Positions 49,101 to 57,228 of a stretch of DNA of 64,000 nucleotides are shown piece by piece. Both the position numbers and the translations under genes were made by a program. Below the pieces are notes generated by a model, which made no database searches, was not told the DNA's origin, and saw only the letters and a program-made list of their open reading frames with translations. Every line of letters starts with the position of its first letter. Position 1 is the first letter of the stretch. The stretch is from NCBI GenBank assembly GCA_951217055.1, contig OX578276.1, forward strand, positions 17,777,430-17,841,429. Reading direction: 5' to 3'. Origin of the DNA: Gerris lacustris (taxonomy: Eukaryota; Arthropoda; Insecta; Hemiptera; Gerridae).

Positions 49101-52100
49101 TGACATAATATGTTAAGGAAAATCATGTTCTTAGATGAAATTAAAAAAAATAAATTGGTTCCGATGATTTTGTTTAAAATATTTTGAATTGTTATTTATT
49201 AAAATATCTCATTATTTACGTCTGACTTCATAAATGATTGGATTGAATTAATTAATTACAACACATGTTATTTTGATTAAAGCCACCTACATGTTAGTCA
49301 TTTATTGTAATTAATTTACTACTTTGGTTGGAAATTAAGTACATGCTTTGTAGCAGCCTTTCTCTATAAATTTGTCCCGAATCCAGCAAGGAGGTCAGTC
49401 AATAAGACAAACTTTCTTAGCAAGGGGATTGTTGACTCCAATACACTAGAATCCTAGAGGATTATATTTAATGATTTAAGCTGATGTAGACTGGTTTGTA
49501 GCTGAATTAACATGTGTGCTTGTCTACAGGGAGGAGATTTATTTGATGCTATCAGTCGAGCGGTTAAGTTCCCAGAAGAAGATGCCCAAGTTATGACTCG
49601 TGCCCTTGCCTCGGCTTTATCCTACCTCCATGAAAGATCAATCGTTCATAGAGATATCAAACCCGAGAATCTACTTGTAAGTAATCTCCTCTTTATTGCT
49701 TTACCTTAATTTTATATTCTCCGAGCTAAAATGCTTAATTTGGCTCTAATTTTTGTAATTTAATATCAGTTCTACTCAATTTCTACAAAACACTCTCTGT
49801 ACTTTTTTTTTTTTTTTTTTTTTAAAAAACTGTTACGATGTTACCAAAGATACTTTTTTTAATCCTCAGTTCTCATTAAATGGTATTCATTCAATTACTT
49901 ACTTACTTAATCCTGACCTTTTCTAAATTGTGGTGTAGAGAAATTACAAAAGTACTTGAAGGCTATTAGATCTTTAGTGATGGCCACAGCTCTGGACCAT
50001 GTCGTGTGTTGGACATTCTGGTGAGAGTTGTTGTTGTCAGCCCATGTTATGATCATGTTGGGCACTCAGGTGAGAGTTGTTGTTGTCAGCCCATGTTATG
50101 ATCATGTTGGGCACTCAGGTGAGAGTTGTTGTTGTCAGCCCATGTTACGATCATGTTGGGCACTCAGGTGAGAGGTGATGTTATCAGCCCATGTCATAAT
50201 TTTTCTTCTTTACGGCCGAGTTCCCTGATATCAGGCTTCCAACACTTGCTAAGGACACCTCTCTTCTTCTGCCCTTTGAACGTGGTTAAACCTATCTCAG
50301 TTGCACATGCCTTATCCTGTCTGCTGGAGGCTCAGATCCTGGTGTTTCTAACTTAATCCCTCCTAGTTTTACTACCAAATTTTCTAAGGAATCTCATCTC
50401 AGCCAGTTGATGCAACTCTCTTTCGTTGAGGTTAATGCCCGTGATTCTCAACTATCTGTTAGTATAAGGTTTGATTTATAAGAAATCAATTTAGTCTTTT
50501 CTAAAACTTCTTTCTTATTCTGATATTTCTTTGTTGCTTTGAAACTTCTTGTTTATAAAAGGGGTCATTTAATAACATTTATATATAGTTTAGTTTAGCC
50601 AACACCCGTCCTTGACATCTCTGTCATTTGACTCCTTGCTAGCCAATAGGCCTCCACGATTTGATTTTCAAATGAGGTTTTGGTTGCAGGGAGTGGAAGC
50701 GCAGAACATGTTTGCAACAACAACAGAATTATATAATATATAATTCTGTTTAATCAAGCTCAAAGAACAAAAACGATCATTTTTATTGTAGATTTCCAAT
50801 GTATAAGGTCCAATAAAGAAGGGTGTCTGTGGGTTTTTTTTTTTATATACAAATTTACAATTTTATTATAAGCTTGATAAAATTTTACGCACAACTTTCA
50901 AAACAAGAGGAAGTTCACTGTCTTCATAAGATTAAAAAAAAAAAACCACCGCAGCACTGAATATTTCAGCTAGTGGACATTAAATTATTTCTTTTTCTTT
51001 GTAAGTTTTATTGAAAAACATATATTGCCAATTTAAAATCAGTTCCAATGTATAATTATAGCAGCCATCTTATCCGTAGGTTAAGTATCTCTGTTCTTAC
51101 AAAAAAAGAAAAAAAAAAAAAAAAAAATAGTCAATGAAACAGCCAATGAGAAATTATACTGGATTTCTTCTTACTTCTTCCAACTATTGCACTATATGAT
51201 GGGGCCTCATGGTTTACATTCACTGGACGTATTAAACAATAACAAAAATTGTATTCTTTATGGCCGAGCAGCCATGGATGGGCGTTTGATAACAGCACAT
51301 ATTTATTTTGACTTTAAAATCTTTCATTTGAATGACAATTGTGAATTGTGATTATAAAAATGTGAATTTTATTTGCAGGTGGAAATGGAAGGTGATAAAG
51401 TGAGGACGTTGAAGGTGGCTGACTTTGGTTTGGCTCAGAAGGTGTCGGGACCTTTGTTTGCAGTTTGTGGCACTCCTACTTATGTTGCGCCTGAAATATT
51501 AACCGAAAATGGTTACGGACTTGAGGTATAGTCATTATTAAGTATTTAGAGGAAAAACTTGAGTTGCCTATGAAGTTTTCCTTTTTTCAGCTTTTAAAAC
51601 CCTTCTTAGTTTGATTTTTAAGGATAACTCCTATTAGTTGAAAAATGTGCCCCAAGTCTGTATTGAATTAAAGTCTATATTTAGCTGAAATTTGGTACAA
51701 ATGTTCCTTTTGTCAATGCTGAGGCTGTGTTAGTTTGAGACCCACATAATGAACCTGACAATAGCTGGATATGGGCTGCAGCTATGTCAGTCTAACATAT
51801 CTAGCCATGATTAAACAATAGTCACAGGAATCATTATAAAACAGTGTGGACTGAATAAAAATCTTCACATGCTGGGCATTTCTAAGTAATAAACATGCAC
51901 TATATTTAAATGAGTATCTCGTGTTCAAAGATGTTTCAATTTCTTCAGCTATAGCTCAAAACAAAATAAGGATGCCTGGCTTAAGGTCCATTTACACACA
52001 TCAGTGACAGTGACAGTGACGGCACAGTGCCGTGACCAGCCCGTGATTTCCCCACCGTGAAGTTGTTTACACTCATCAGTGACGTGACAGTGACGGCGCA

Positions 52101-55100
52101 GTGCAGTGATCCAATATGTTTTCTATTTGAAGGATTTCGTCCGATGTGTGGCTGTGCACTATAGTGGCTAGGACACTGCACACTGCACAATTTATAAGAT
52201 CTTACGAGAAACCTGCAAAATAATTACTGAAAATCTGATGGACCAATTGATGCCTAACAGAGGAAGAGCATCGCAAATGATTTTTAAGAAATATGGAATT
52301 TTCCTAACTGCGTGGGAGCTTTGGATGGAAAATACGATACTATCCAGGCTCTTCCAAACACCAAGTATATTATTCCATAAATACAAAAAAAAAAAAATAT
52401 AATAATAATAACGTTTTCAGTAGTCTTACTGGCTCTTGTAGACGGTCATTGCAGTTTTATTGCTATCGAAGTAGTGCATACGGGAAAAAATGCGTGTGGC
52501 GGTGGTGTCGCGGGACACCCGGTACGAACAAAGTTCCTTACGCTTTTCATTGAATATAAATTATTAATAACCTCTACACACTGGCCGACACGACCGTTAG
52601 CACCGACCATCCTTGTCTGGCCTTGCCTACACACACCCCGACCGAACGAGCCAACCAAATAAGCCGACTCGACTATTAGTCCAGTTTAGCAGCAATACTC
52701 GTGGTGCGTAGTTCGAAAAGTAACATCAAACGGAAATGAAGCTGAGGTGAAGGCACAAGTCGGCCTGTTGGACCCAACAACGCTTCACACACACCGACCT
52801 GACAAAAAAAGTGGTGTGGGGGTCGGCGGTCGGATGGTCTAGCCAACCCGACCGGCCGACCGTCGGCCCCGACAGAATTCATGTCCCGACAGCGCTACTC
52901 ACCGGCCAACTGTCGGGCCCGACGGTTGTAGCCCCGACCGTCGGGCTCGACAGTTGGCCGGTTAGCTGGGGGTTTAAATCACAGTGCTAAGTATACGATG
53001 CTAACTACTTATACATGGTGGAGTTAGAAAAGAGACAAAATTAAAAGTAACCAACTATGTGGCGGAGTTAGCGGCAAAACTAAAAGAAAATAATTGTTTT
53101 TATCAATGAAGCGAGTGTCCTGCAATAAGTATGTATTCAATATTGAGAAAAAAGTTAATCATGATGAGTTGATCGTTAAGGAGGATAGTTGTAGTAGGTA
53201 AGGAACAGTCCTGTTCCGGCCTATACTCAATATAAAATATTTTAAACATATCACTTCCCTACCCAAAACCTACTGCTTGTGTCAGGTTGAAATTTTTCAT
53301 GCCTGTTTCAATTCAAAGTGTATGGCATTTTTTAAAAAAAGTTACGTTATAACGTAAGATATCAGTAAAAACATTGTTTAAAAAGTTGTTTGTCTCATTG
53401 AATTAATGAAGTCAACATTGTTTCCCGTCCTAAAATTCCAATTTTACATTTTAATAGTTTACGTTTATGCGAGCGTTGCGCGCAAGCACATAGGCGATTA
53501 ACGTTGTCCAAAGACTCGTCCTGGGCATTGGTAAAATGAACATGTGTACCAAATTTCAACAAAATTCGGTCAGCTTTTACTCAAGTTATCGTCATTGGAA
53601 GATTTTGTGACCGTCTATTTTTTTCTGATTCACTCCCAGGCGCTGAACGTTATAAAGAACTTTGTTCCAAAACTGTGATAGGGGAATTTTTGCCAATTCA
53701 AATTTAGGAAATGTACTTCTACAAGGCTGTTTGAATATACCAGCAAATTCTACCTTACCCAACACGGGCATTCACGTTCCATACCTTATTGTTGCGGTAG
53801 AAATTTCCTCAAAAATACGAACTTTATGAGACCTTAATAAATATAAATCGGATGATGTAAGCGTAACTTCAACTATTGGTGATGGTGATGTCCTGCGAGG
53901 AGAACATCAAAAAACGTAAATTACATAATTATGGCCACTTACTTACACCATACTTTTATTTGCAAAAATACGATAGCAATAAGTGCTCATAATTAGGTTA
54001 TTCAGCGATTGGATTTGATCAGTGGGGATCACGGACTAAAAAAAAATTACATTTGCAAGGAATGCATTTCGTGCAAGAGACCTGGTCTCTCTCTTGGTTA
54101 TCAAATCCCTTCATATATGACATTTTTTGCTATAATTAACGTAATTCAATATTGCACAAAAAAGGAGAAATATATAGGCAAAGTCGTGTATATTTCTCTA
54201 TGAGTAAAATACTCATTGCCTAAACAATTTTTTACATTTCTATTCCTATTTTACTACAGATAGCATTTGTAAACTCTGTGTCCATGAATTTTGCATGCCA
54301 GAGATCAAACACACGGGATAGTTGATCACTAACACTATTAATTTTTTGTCATTCGCGTCTTTAACAAAACAATACCAAAAACTATAATTTCTTTTTGTTA
54401 AAAAATGTTTATTTTATTTTAGAATTATTTTTTATTATTCACTTTAGAAAAATATCGTCCACATAAAATAACAGAAATTTCACTGTATAGTGTCGGCGAC
54501 AGTATTTTTTTCACTGTCACTGACACGTGCCGGGTGAGTGTAAACAACACCCTTCAAATCCCTAAAAGAATATTTTAAATTCGTCTGTGGGATCACGGGC
54601 CGATCACGGCACTGTGCCGTCACTGTCACTGTCACTGATGTGTGTAAATGGACCTTTAAGCAGTTAGTCGAAGCACTACTAAATAGTTTTGGAATAAAGG
54701 GCCTCTTCAGAAGGTTAAACCAGGTTACGAAGGTTGCCAGAATAGGAAGACATAGAGGAGTCTTGTTGAGGCACTATATTCTACCCAAGCAACTAGGAGG
54801 ACTTCAGGACAAGAATAAGTTATTTAAAGCAACAATAGGTTACAAGAAAGATTGCTTTTGGATCAAAAATTAATTTGTTGGGGTGTTCCTTTTTATCTTA
54901 CCATCGGGGCTGGATTTTAAGTGTGTGGGCTCTCTTGGCTGAAGATAAGATACGGGCCCCCCTTGTCTGTCGCTAGCACCCAATATTAAGTGGTCTATCT
55001 TACAGGAGTCTAGAATATCTCTCAACAAGGGACGATCCTTCCTCCCTGAGTGTAGGATGAGGCAGTGTTTGGGCCTCCCAGACTGAAAATTAGGCTCTAT

Positions 55101-55858
55101 TTATGGTACACTCTTACATTTGCTTAAGTTGATACATAACAGCTTAAGGGTCACTTTCTAGGCTCATGATAGATTATGGAATCTTGAGGTCATAGTTGAT
55201 AAGGTAAAATAAATATATACATATATACTCGAAGCGACACTAAGCTTTCCATGAAGTAAGTTAACAGTGCAATAACGTTTAAAACCATGTCAGGGATAGT
55301 TAAACGAGCCGTTGGATTTAATCGTCCACTATGCTGTGATATTTTTTCACCATAGCATAGCACTTAGTTTGTAAATTATTCTCCATTTCATAACTATTGC
55401 TATTATGGTATTTTTGAAAGGGAAGGTTTGGGTTTTGGCTTCTTCTTCCTTCATGGTGTGGGGCCATAGGCTCCATTCTATTTAGCCTGTGCCTAAATCT
55501 GGCCCTGCTTACAATTGATATCAATTCCAATTACTCACCCACTCTACACACAGTTATTCTAAATTTCATTATTATTATGTTTTAGATTGATGTTTGGGCG
55601 ATGGGAGTAATCCTGTACATTCTGCTTTGTGGTTTCCCTCCATTTGTTAGTGCAAATAACGACCAAGAGGAGCTGTTTGACGACATATTGAGTGGTCAAT
55701 ACACGTTCCCATCTCCTTACTGGGACCCAGTCAGCGACTGTGCCAAGGATCTCGTCTCACTCATGCTCCAGTCCAACCCCTGCCTGCGATTCTCACCTGA
55801 AGATGTTCTCGACCATCCATGGCTCGATCTCATCGATCATCCATGGATAGACAAGTAA
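28399..55858 (+). CDS. DCLK: Doublecortin-like kinase (DCLK), complete coding model
   Basis: Exons: 28399-29073, 31256-31352, 32394-32480, 38703-38850, 42500-42680, 49530-49676, 51379-51525 and 55586-55858. They total 1755 nt (584 residues), with all junctions GT-AG and in phase. The start is ATG at 28399, preceded by an in-frame TAG at 28393, with A at -3. DCX domain 1 is about residues 43-130 ([27 protein letters not shown]) and DCX domain 2 about 166-256 ([26 protein letters not shown]). The Ser/Thr kinase domain is about 315-580: Gly loop IGDGNFAVV, Lys345, helix-C Glu363, HRD Asp438, DFG 460-462, APE 482-484. The family binds and stabilises microtubules through the DCX domains and phosphorylates substrates through a CaMK-like kinase. 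The protein stops almost directly after the kinase, so the C-terminal autoregulatory tail of vertebrate DCLK1 is absent in this model. A candidate AATAAA lies at 56121. Alternative promoters or kinase-only isoforms cannot be judged. Confidence 0.94.
29131..29170 (+). repeat. tRNA-like SINE head
   Basis: GCCTGGCTTAGTGGTTAAAG resembles a pol III A box region. No clear B box follows. It begins 58 nt after the DCLK exon 1 donor. Confidence 0.4.
29800..30290 (+). repeat. Dispersed repeat R1, copy 2
   Basis: TTGAAATTTGGTGTACTTGT, ATGAGCTTCAAATGAAAAAA and CAATGATAGAGCCACGTGAT match the R1 copy at 8870-9215, and the first part matches 53395-53610 in inverted orientation. Non-coding. Confidence 0.65.
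30291..31255. other. DCLK intron 1, distal part: AT-rich
   Basis: It contains an A/T palindrome cluster at 30742-30812 (TTAATTAATT repeated on both strands) and A/T homopolymers. No other feature. Confidence 0.6.
31256..31352 (+). CDS. DCLK: DCLK exon 2: end of DCX domain 2
   Basis: The acceptor is TTGTTTAG and the donor GAAG|GTAACT. It encodes [20 protein letters not shown] and then DDFDLDAE, matching the conserved close of the second DCX domain. Confidence 0.93.
31353..32393. other. DCLK intron 2: no repeat recognised
   Basis: A small hairpin GCCACTCACAGCGAGTGGC lies at 32021-32039. Otherwise AT-rich and unremarkable. Confidence 0.55.
32394..32480 (+). CDS. DCLK: DCLK exon 3: linker between DCX and kinase
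   Basis: The acceptor is TTATATTTCAG and the donor TCAG|GTACAT. It encodes a basic, Gln-rich linker ([20 protein letters not shown]). Phase fits both neighbours. The composition is typical of the poorly conserved Ser/Pro/Lys linker of DCLKs. Confidence 0.85.
32481..33744. other. DCLK intron 3 before the gypsy insertion
   Basis: It holds two hammerhead-like hairpin motifs (32801-32837 +, 33112-33155 -), reported separately; otherwise AT-rich. Confidence 0.55.
32801..32837 (+). repeat. Hammerhead-like hairpin motif, site B
   Basis: GAATATGCCCC-GGAGA-GGGGCGAAATATAGCC: a 5-bp G/C stem is followed by GAAATATAGCC, the arrangement shared with sites at 29626, 40169 and 57229. Probably part of a dispersed retroelement. 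Confidence 0.5.
33745..33879 (+). repeat. 5' LTR of gypsy element (135 bp)
   Basis: TGTAACATTATCAAGTTGGA...GTTAATTATATAACA, identical to the 3' LTR. Unusually short for Ty3/gypsy. Confidence 0.96.
33944..34048 (+). pseudogene. gag: gag remnant of gypsy element
   Basis: The ATG after the primer-binding region opens a 34-codon frame ([20 protein letters not shown], then [10 protein letters not shown]) ending in TGA. It then runs straight into pol in another frame. Nucleocapsid zinc knuckles and nearly all of gag are absent, consistent with one internal deletion joining gag N-terminus to the protease C-terminus. Confidence 0.7.
34045..36336 (+). pseudogene. pol: gypsy pol: protease end, reverse transcriptase, RNase H, integrase (interrupted)
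   Basis: The open frame (from 34003, no ATG) starts in the protease C-terminal half ([20 protein letters not shown]); the DT/SG active site is gone. Reverse transcriptase follows with [25 protein letters not shown], the LPFGYNVGP block and the catalytic YFDD at 34849-34860. RNase H has [23 protein letters not shown] and VTDHLPL. Integrase has an H-H-C-C zinc finger (HAGHRG...CCSCQ) and the first catalytic Asp (AMDLF). The frame ends early at 36336. A small deletion near 36270-36276 shifts the frame and removes the residues around the second integrase Asp. RT and RNase H look intact; integrase and protease cannot work. Confidence 0.93.
36276..36758 (+). pseudogene. pol: gypsy integrase C-terminal part, shifted frame
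   Basis: After the break the reading continues one frame over: [12 protein letters not shown], then SNGFCERQI with the third catalytic Glu, then [20 protein letters not shown], the conserved integrase block, ending in a Pro/Ser/Thr-rich tail and REVKPPKRF before TAA. Confidence 0.88.
36776..36887 (+). repeat. 28-bp tandem repeat x4 in gypsy 3' region
   Basis: Four units of ATTTCAAATTCAAGAAGTTA + ATTATATT directly after the pol stop. Two long A tracts (about 37005-37037 and 37163-37193) follow before the 3' LTR. Confidence 0.9.
37199..37333 (+). repeat. 3' LTR of gypsy element (135 bp)
   Basis: Identical to the 5' LTR and followed by the ATACC duplication. Confidence 0.96.
37339..38702. other. 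DCLK intron 3 after the gypsy element
   Basis: AT-rich. A segment ATTGTATCTATKTTCTTTTT + ATTTAAGAT is duplicated at 38537-38566 and 38622-38651. Nothing else recognised. Confidence 0.55.
38703..38850 (+). CDS. DCLK: DCLK exon 4: linker end and kinase Gly loop
   Basis: The acceptor is TTTTCTAG and the donor ATAA|GTGAGT. It encodes a Lys/Pro-rich linker and the start of the kinase, [20 protein letters not shown], including the ATP-binding glycine loop. Confidence 0.93.
39061..39450 (+). repeat. 30-bp minisatellite, 13 copies
   Basis: Unit AGCTAAATATTTGGCTGGGA + RGCCAATGAG, 13 contiguous copies in DCLK intron 4, differing mainly by one G/A transition per unit (GGG AGG versus GGG AAG). As 30 is divisible by 3, the array reads through as a 10-residue [14 protein letters not shown] repeat (39071-39526), but there is no evidence of expression. 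Confidence 0.95.
39590..39712 (-). repeat. tRNA-derived SINE, copy 2
   Basis: On the minus strand GGAGCCAGAGTGGCCGAAGG looks like a tRNA-Leu/Ser-type 5' half with A box, and ATCGTGGGTTCAATCCCATG carries a strong B box, followed by CTGATTTACAT. Same family as 19330-19515. Its head end at 39712 abuts the fold-back element at 39728. Confidence 0.8.
39728..40293. mobile_element. Fold-back element with 14-bp target duplication and hammerhead-like motifs
   Basis: The arms, about 39759-39975 and 40085-40293, are inverted copies (for example TTCAGCAACATAAAAATACA / TGTATTTTTATGTTGCTGAA) around a loop of about 110 nt. The direct repeat AAATAATAACTCAT flanks it at 39714-39727 and 40294-40307. Each arm contains GACCCAAGG-type hairpin + TTGAAATATAGC. 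A long target duplication is retroelement-like rather than DNA-transposon-like. Inverted terminal segments with ribozyme-like motifs recall Penelope-like elements; that link is inference. Confidence 0.7.
40645..42353. mobile_element. GC-rich-ended TIR element (1.7 kb)
   Basis: Termini are GGCCGCACTGGAGGAGGGTG and, inverted, GGCCGCACTGGAGGAGGGTA, both continuing into GCTGAGAGGGTA. No transposase and no certain target duplication. The interior hosts repeat R2 (41400-41860) including a C15 run. Confidence 0.8.
41400..41860 (+). repeat. Dispersed repeat R2, copy 1
   Basis: TTATTGCGGCTAAACGGTAA, TTTATGACTTTTTATCATAA, CTCACACTAATGCTCTTTAA recur inverted at 46915-47400. Non-coding; class unknown. 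C15 run at 41540. Confidence 0.7.
42500..42680 (+). CDS. DCLK: DCLK exon 5: kinase N-lobe
   Basis: The acceptor is TACTTTTCAG and the donor AAA|GTAAGT. It encodes [12 protein letters not shown] with the ATP-anchoring Lys, the helix-C Glu in [14 protein letters not shown], and the hinge FLVMELVK. Confidence 0.95.
43091..43350. repeat. R3 repeat, copy 1 (TCTTTAGATTGTTACTC boxes)
   Basis: TTCTTTAGATTGTTACTC at the start and GTAACAGTCTAAAGAAG at the end are inverted, and the pair is repeated internally; ATTCCTTTGTC and GGGATGTTTAGTCCAATGTA lie between. A second copy is at 60797-61027. Confidence 0.75.
43663..44057. mobile_element. hAT MITE, copy 1 (395 bp, perfect 8-bp duplication)
   Basis: Starts CAGCGGTTCTCAACC, ends GGGTTGAGAACCGCTA, flanked by ATCTAGGG at 43655-43662 and 44058-44065. 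The interior has GGTACGCGTACCCCTTGGGG. The same family is at 63134-63474. Confidence 0.9.
44205..44900 (+). repeat. Dispersed repeat R4 with terminal hairpin
   Basis: Begins with TACTTTTCCT...AGGAAAAGTA, an inverted pair around TCTCTACTAATAGT. It continues through CCGCCATCTTGAACCCAGTT and TTGGCCGCCATTTTGAAG blocks typical of multi-copy arthropod repeats. Non-coding; class unknown. It leads directly into the 5S-like fragment. Confidence 0.5.
44906..44980 (-). repeat. 5S rRNA-like fragment fused to a perfect 19-bp hairpin
   Basis: On the minus strand GGTCAGTACTTGGATGGGTG + ACC is the conserved 3' half of eukaryotic 5S rRNA. Next to it 44940-44980 is a perfect inverted repeat (TGCTGCTTCCTCCTGCTGC and its complement) with a 3-nt loop. 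The 5' half and terminal stem of 5S are lacking, so it is not a gene; a SINE head or pseudogene is more likely. Confidence 0.75.
44990..45845. other. DCLK intron 5, nothing recognised
   Basis: AT-rich; no family-bearing frames. Confidence 0.5.
45850..46240. mobile_element. pogo-like MITE (391 bp, TA duplication)
   Basis: Termini CTGTAGAACCTCTCTTAACC and, inverted, CAGTAGAACCTCTGTTAACC, flanked by TA on both sides, as in the Tc1/mariner-pogo group. Non-coding. Confidence 0.85.
46915..47400 (-). repeat. Dispersed repeat R2, copy 2 (inverted)
   Basis: GAGCATTAGTGTGAGATTCA, ACTCATAGGACTAAAGTTGT and TTACCGTTTAGCCGCAATAA correspond, inverted, to 41400-41860. Confidence 0.65.
47401..48055. repeat. 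Dispersed non-coding repeat
   Basis: The block GCGCAGAAGGTTGAAA occurs twice (47497, 47641), each followed by CATAAAAATC / CATTAAAATTGG blocks. 47790-47900 (ACGGATTTCTGTCTTGGAAT, GCTTCCGTTACCTTTGGTAA) matches 26020-26130. Confidence 0.55.
48056..48315 (+). repeat. 26-bp minisatellite, 10 copies, followed by G17
   Basis: Unit GACTATGTATAGGRTGGCCA + TATAAT, ten contiguous copies with single-base variants. About 33 bp after the last copy a run of 17 G begins (48349). Confidence 0.95.
48800..48935 (-). repeat. Transposon end, partner of the 24955 repeat
   Basis: GACTGTCCTGGTCAAAACGA + GACGTATGGTCACCCTAAC, inverted relative to 24955-25000. Confidence 0.45.
49530..49676 (+). CDS. DCLK: DCLK exon 6: kinase, HRD catalytic loop
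   Basis: The acceptor is TTGTCTACAG and the donor CTT|GTAAGT. Exactly 49 codons: [25 protein letters not shown], then [10 protein letters not shown] with the catalytic Asp and Asn. Confidence 0.96.
50004..50197 (+). repeat. 49-bp tandem repeat x4
   Basis: Unit ATGTTGGGCACTCAGGTGAG + AGTTGTTGTTGTCAGCCCAT + GTTATGATC; two inner copies are identical apart from one T/C change, the outer ones diverged. Confidence 0.9.
50200..51378. other. DCLK intron 6 remainder, nothing recognised
   Basis: AT-rich with A/T runs; no repeat ends identified. Confidence 0.5.
51379..51525 (+). CDS. DCLK: DCLK exon 7: kinase DFG-to-APE activation segment
   Basis: The acceptor is ATTTGCAG and the donor GAG|GTATAG. 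49 codons: [35 protein letters not shown]. The activation loop lacks extra insertions and matches DCLK closely. Confidence 0.96.
52294..52515 (+). pseudogene. PIF/Harbinger transposase remnant
   Basis: One frame encodes [15 protein letters not shown], the hallmark DDE_Tnp_4 block with the first catalytic Asp. After an in-frame TAA and an A-rich insertion, the same frame gives [20 protein letters not shown] and a GKNACGGG piece corresponding to the second Asp block. The rest of the transposase is missing. Confidence 0.85.
52570..52970. repeat. GC-rich GACCGTCGG palindrome cluster
   Basis: Dense GTCGGCC/GGCCGAC units; 52901-52926 pairs with 52937-52962 (26 bp, one mismatch). Probably a nested MITE; it splits the Harbinger remnant from its 3' half. 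Base composition is strikingly unlike the surroundings. Confidence 0.7.
53395..53610 (-). repeat. Dispersed repeat R1, copy 3 (inverted)
   Basis: Minus strand GTTGAAATTTGGTACACATG, AAATTGGAATTTTAGGACGG match 29840-29950. Confidence 0.65.
54659..55585. other. DCLK intron 7 tail
   Basis: Open frame 54640-54873 matches no family I know. 55430-55510 contains ATAGGCTCCATTCTATTTAG with the look of transposon debris. Nothing else. Confidence 0.45.
55586..55858 (+). CDS. DCLK: DCLK exon 8: kinase C-lobe and stop
   Basis: The acceptor is ATGTTTTAG. It encodes [34 protein letters not shown], then the helix-I Arg in [13 protein letters not shown]. The end reads [19 protein letters not shown], where the DHPW(L/I)D unit occurs twice. 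It stops about where the kinase fold ends. Confidence 0.95.
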   Translation: MDVWAMGVILYILLCGFPPFVSANNDQEELFDDILSGQYTFPSPYWDPVSDCAKDLVSLMLQSNPCLRFSPEDVLDHPWLDLIDHPWIDK

Positions 55859-56390
55859 CCTTGTTTGTCACGTCAGTTAAACATGCGACCAACATTATTT
55901 ATATAATTTTCTATTTATTTATTTATTTAATTTAATTTTTTTTTGTTTTACACAATTTTTTATTATTATTTTCTCACATCATTCTGCTCTGTGATATTTT
56001 GCGGTTGAGCTACAATTTTTTTCTATAAATTGACAAACTTTTATTCCGTTTGTTATTTAAATAAGGATATGCATTTATTGATTATAACAAATTTTTATAG
56101 ACTTGTTGCTTTTTTTTAAAAATAAAATAAATAAATAAATAAAATCATTAAGGCTAAAGTTTAATAAAAATAAGTTTTTTCTTCATTCAGCAAAATTCAA
56201 ACTTTAACAGGCTTCTTGATGTAATGAATAAGAACTATATATTGGTGTGATAAAAATAATGATATCTTAACTTAGATCTATAAATTAATTTAGTGTTTTT
56301 AATAGTTTCTTTTTCAGTATGGCTACCTGATACACAAAATATTTATTGTCCCAAGTAACCACATTAGAAAAAAAACTAACTATACTAGGA
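55859..56390 (+). other. DCLK 3' UTR and flank
   Basis: AT-rich; AATAAA at 56121-56126 among AAATAAATAAA repeats is the first strong polyadenylation candidate. Confidence 0.5.
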
Positions 56391-56394
56391 GACC

Positions 56395-56560
56395 TGCATA
56401 AGCCAAGTGGTTAGCATTCTCACAACCCCACTGCCTTAAACCTAGGTCTATACACAACCTGTGTGCCTAGGTTGTGAACTACAAGAACACAACCTAGGTC
56501 TATTCACTTAAAAATCTGGTGAGCTTGAATCTCTCTGTAATAACCTAATCATGTGTTGGC
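56395..56560 (+). repeat. SINE-like tRNA head
   Basis: GCCAAGTGGTTAGCATTCTC resembles a tRNA 5' half with A box; GGTGAGCTTGAATCTC is a weak B box. CACAACCTAGGTCTATNCAC-type blocks are duplicated in between. Confidence 0.5.
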
Positions 56561-56569
56561 CACGTAAAA

Positions 56570-57225
56570 GAAAGGAAAAAAAATATATACTAAATTAAAG
56601 ATCTACATTTTGATATAATTATTTTACATACCAGTGAAAATTATTATTATTAATACTATAGAAGGAAAAAAATGTTTTGGTTTGTTTTGTGGGAATGAAA
56701 TTAATATTATCGGTGTGATTTTATCCCTTAATTTATTTGTTCCATATTTAAATCAATATTTACTGCGGTGATGAAGAAGGGAAAAATGAAGAAAAAATGT
56801 AATGATAGATTTGATAAGTATTACAATCAAAAATTGTTAAGGATTTATAGGACAATATTTAATTATATTAATCAATGAAATTTTAATTGATAATAGTTGT
56901 TTTAAAGCTATCAATGTATTAATGAGAGATTATTGAAGTTTTTGAATGTACTCGTAGAGATTATGGACAATTTTGTAACTCTAGTTATGAATGAAGGATT
57001 TAGTTTTTACAAAATTGGTCGATAGAACAAATTTATGTTTTATACGGTTACTTTGATCTTAGAAAATCTTAATGTAATTAAGTAGCTGATGTTTTCCCTC
57101 TATGTTTGGCTAATTATAAGTCTGTTTCTCTTGCATCTAAATCTTCTTTTCCTGATTCCATTTCCTGCATTGTTTAAAATTATTAATTCTAATTCTGTAT
57201 ACTTGTACACATATCTATGTATCGT
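56570..57225. other. Intergenic, nothing recognised
   Basis: AT-rich; no family-bearing frames. Confidence 0.5.
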
Positions 57226-57228
57226 GTG

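Larger units (their letters stand above)
51984..54655 (+). mobile_element. PIF/Harbinger element (2.7 kb, TTA duplication)
   Basis: Termini of about 64 bp, AGGTCCATTTACACACATCA + GTGACAGTGACAGTGACGGC + ACAGTGCCGTGA, nearly identical when inverted, are flanked by TTA at 51981-51983 and 54656-54658, the PIF/Harbinger target. A transposase remnant lies at 52294-52515. Nested inside are a GC-rich GACCGTCGG segment (52570-52970) and an inverted R1 copy (53395-53610). It lies in DCLK intron 7. Confidence 0.9.

Noticed and set aside
52446..52882. Several open frames on both strands near 52.5-52.9 kb
   Set aside because: They are by-products of the GC-rich palindromic insert and of the Harbinger remnant in another frame.
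28399..55858. Possibility that the DCX part and the kinase part are two separate genes
   Set aside because: All eight exons join in phase with consensus splice sites, and the combined architecture is exactly that of DCLK.
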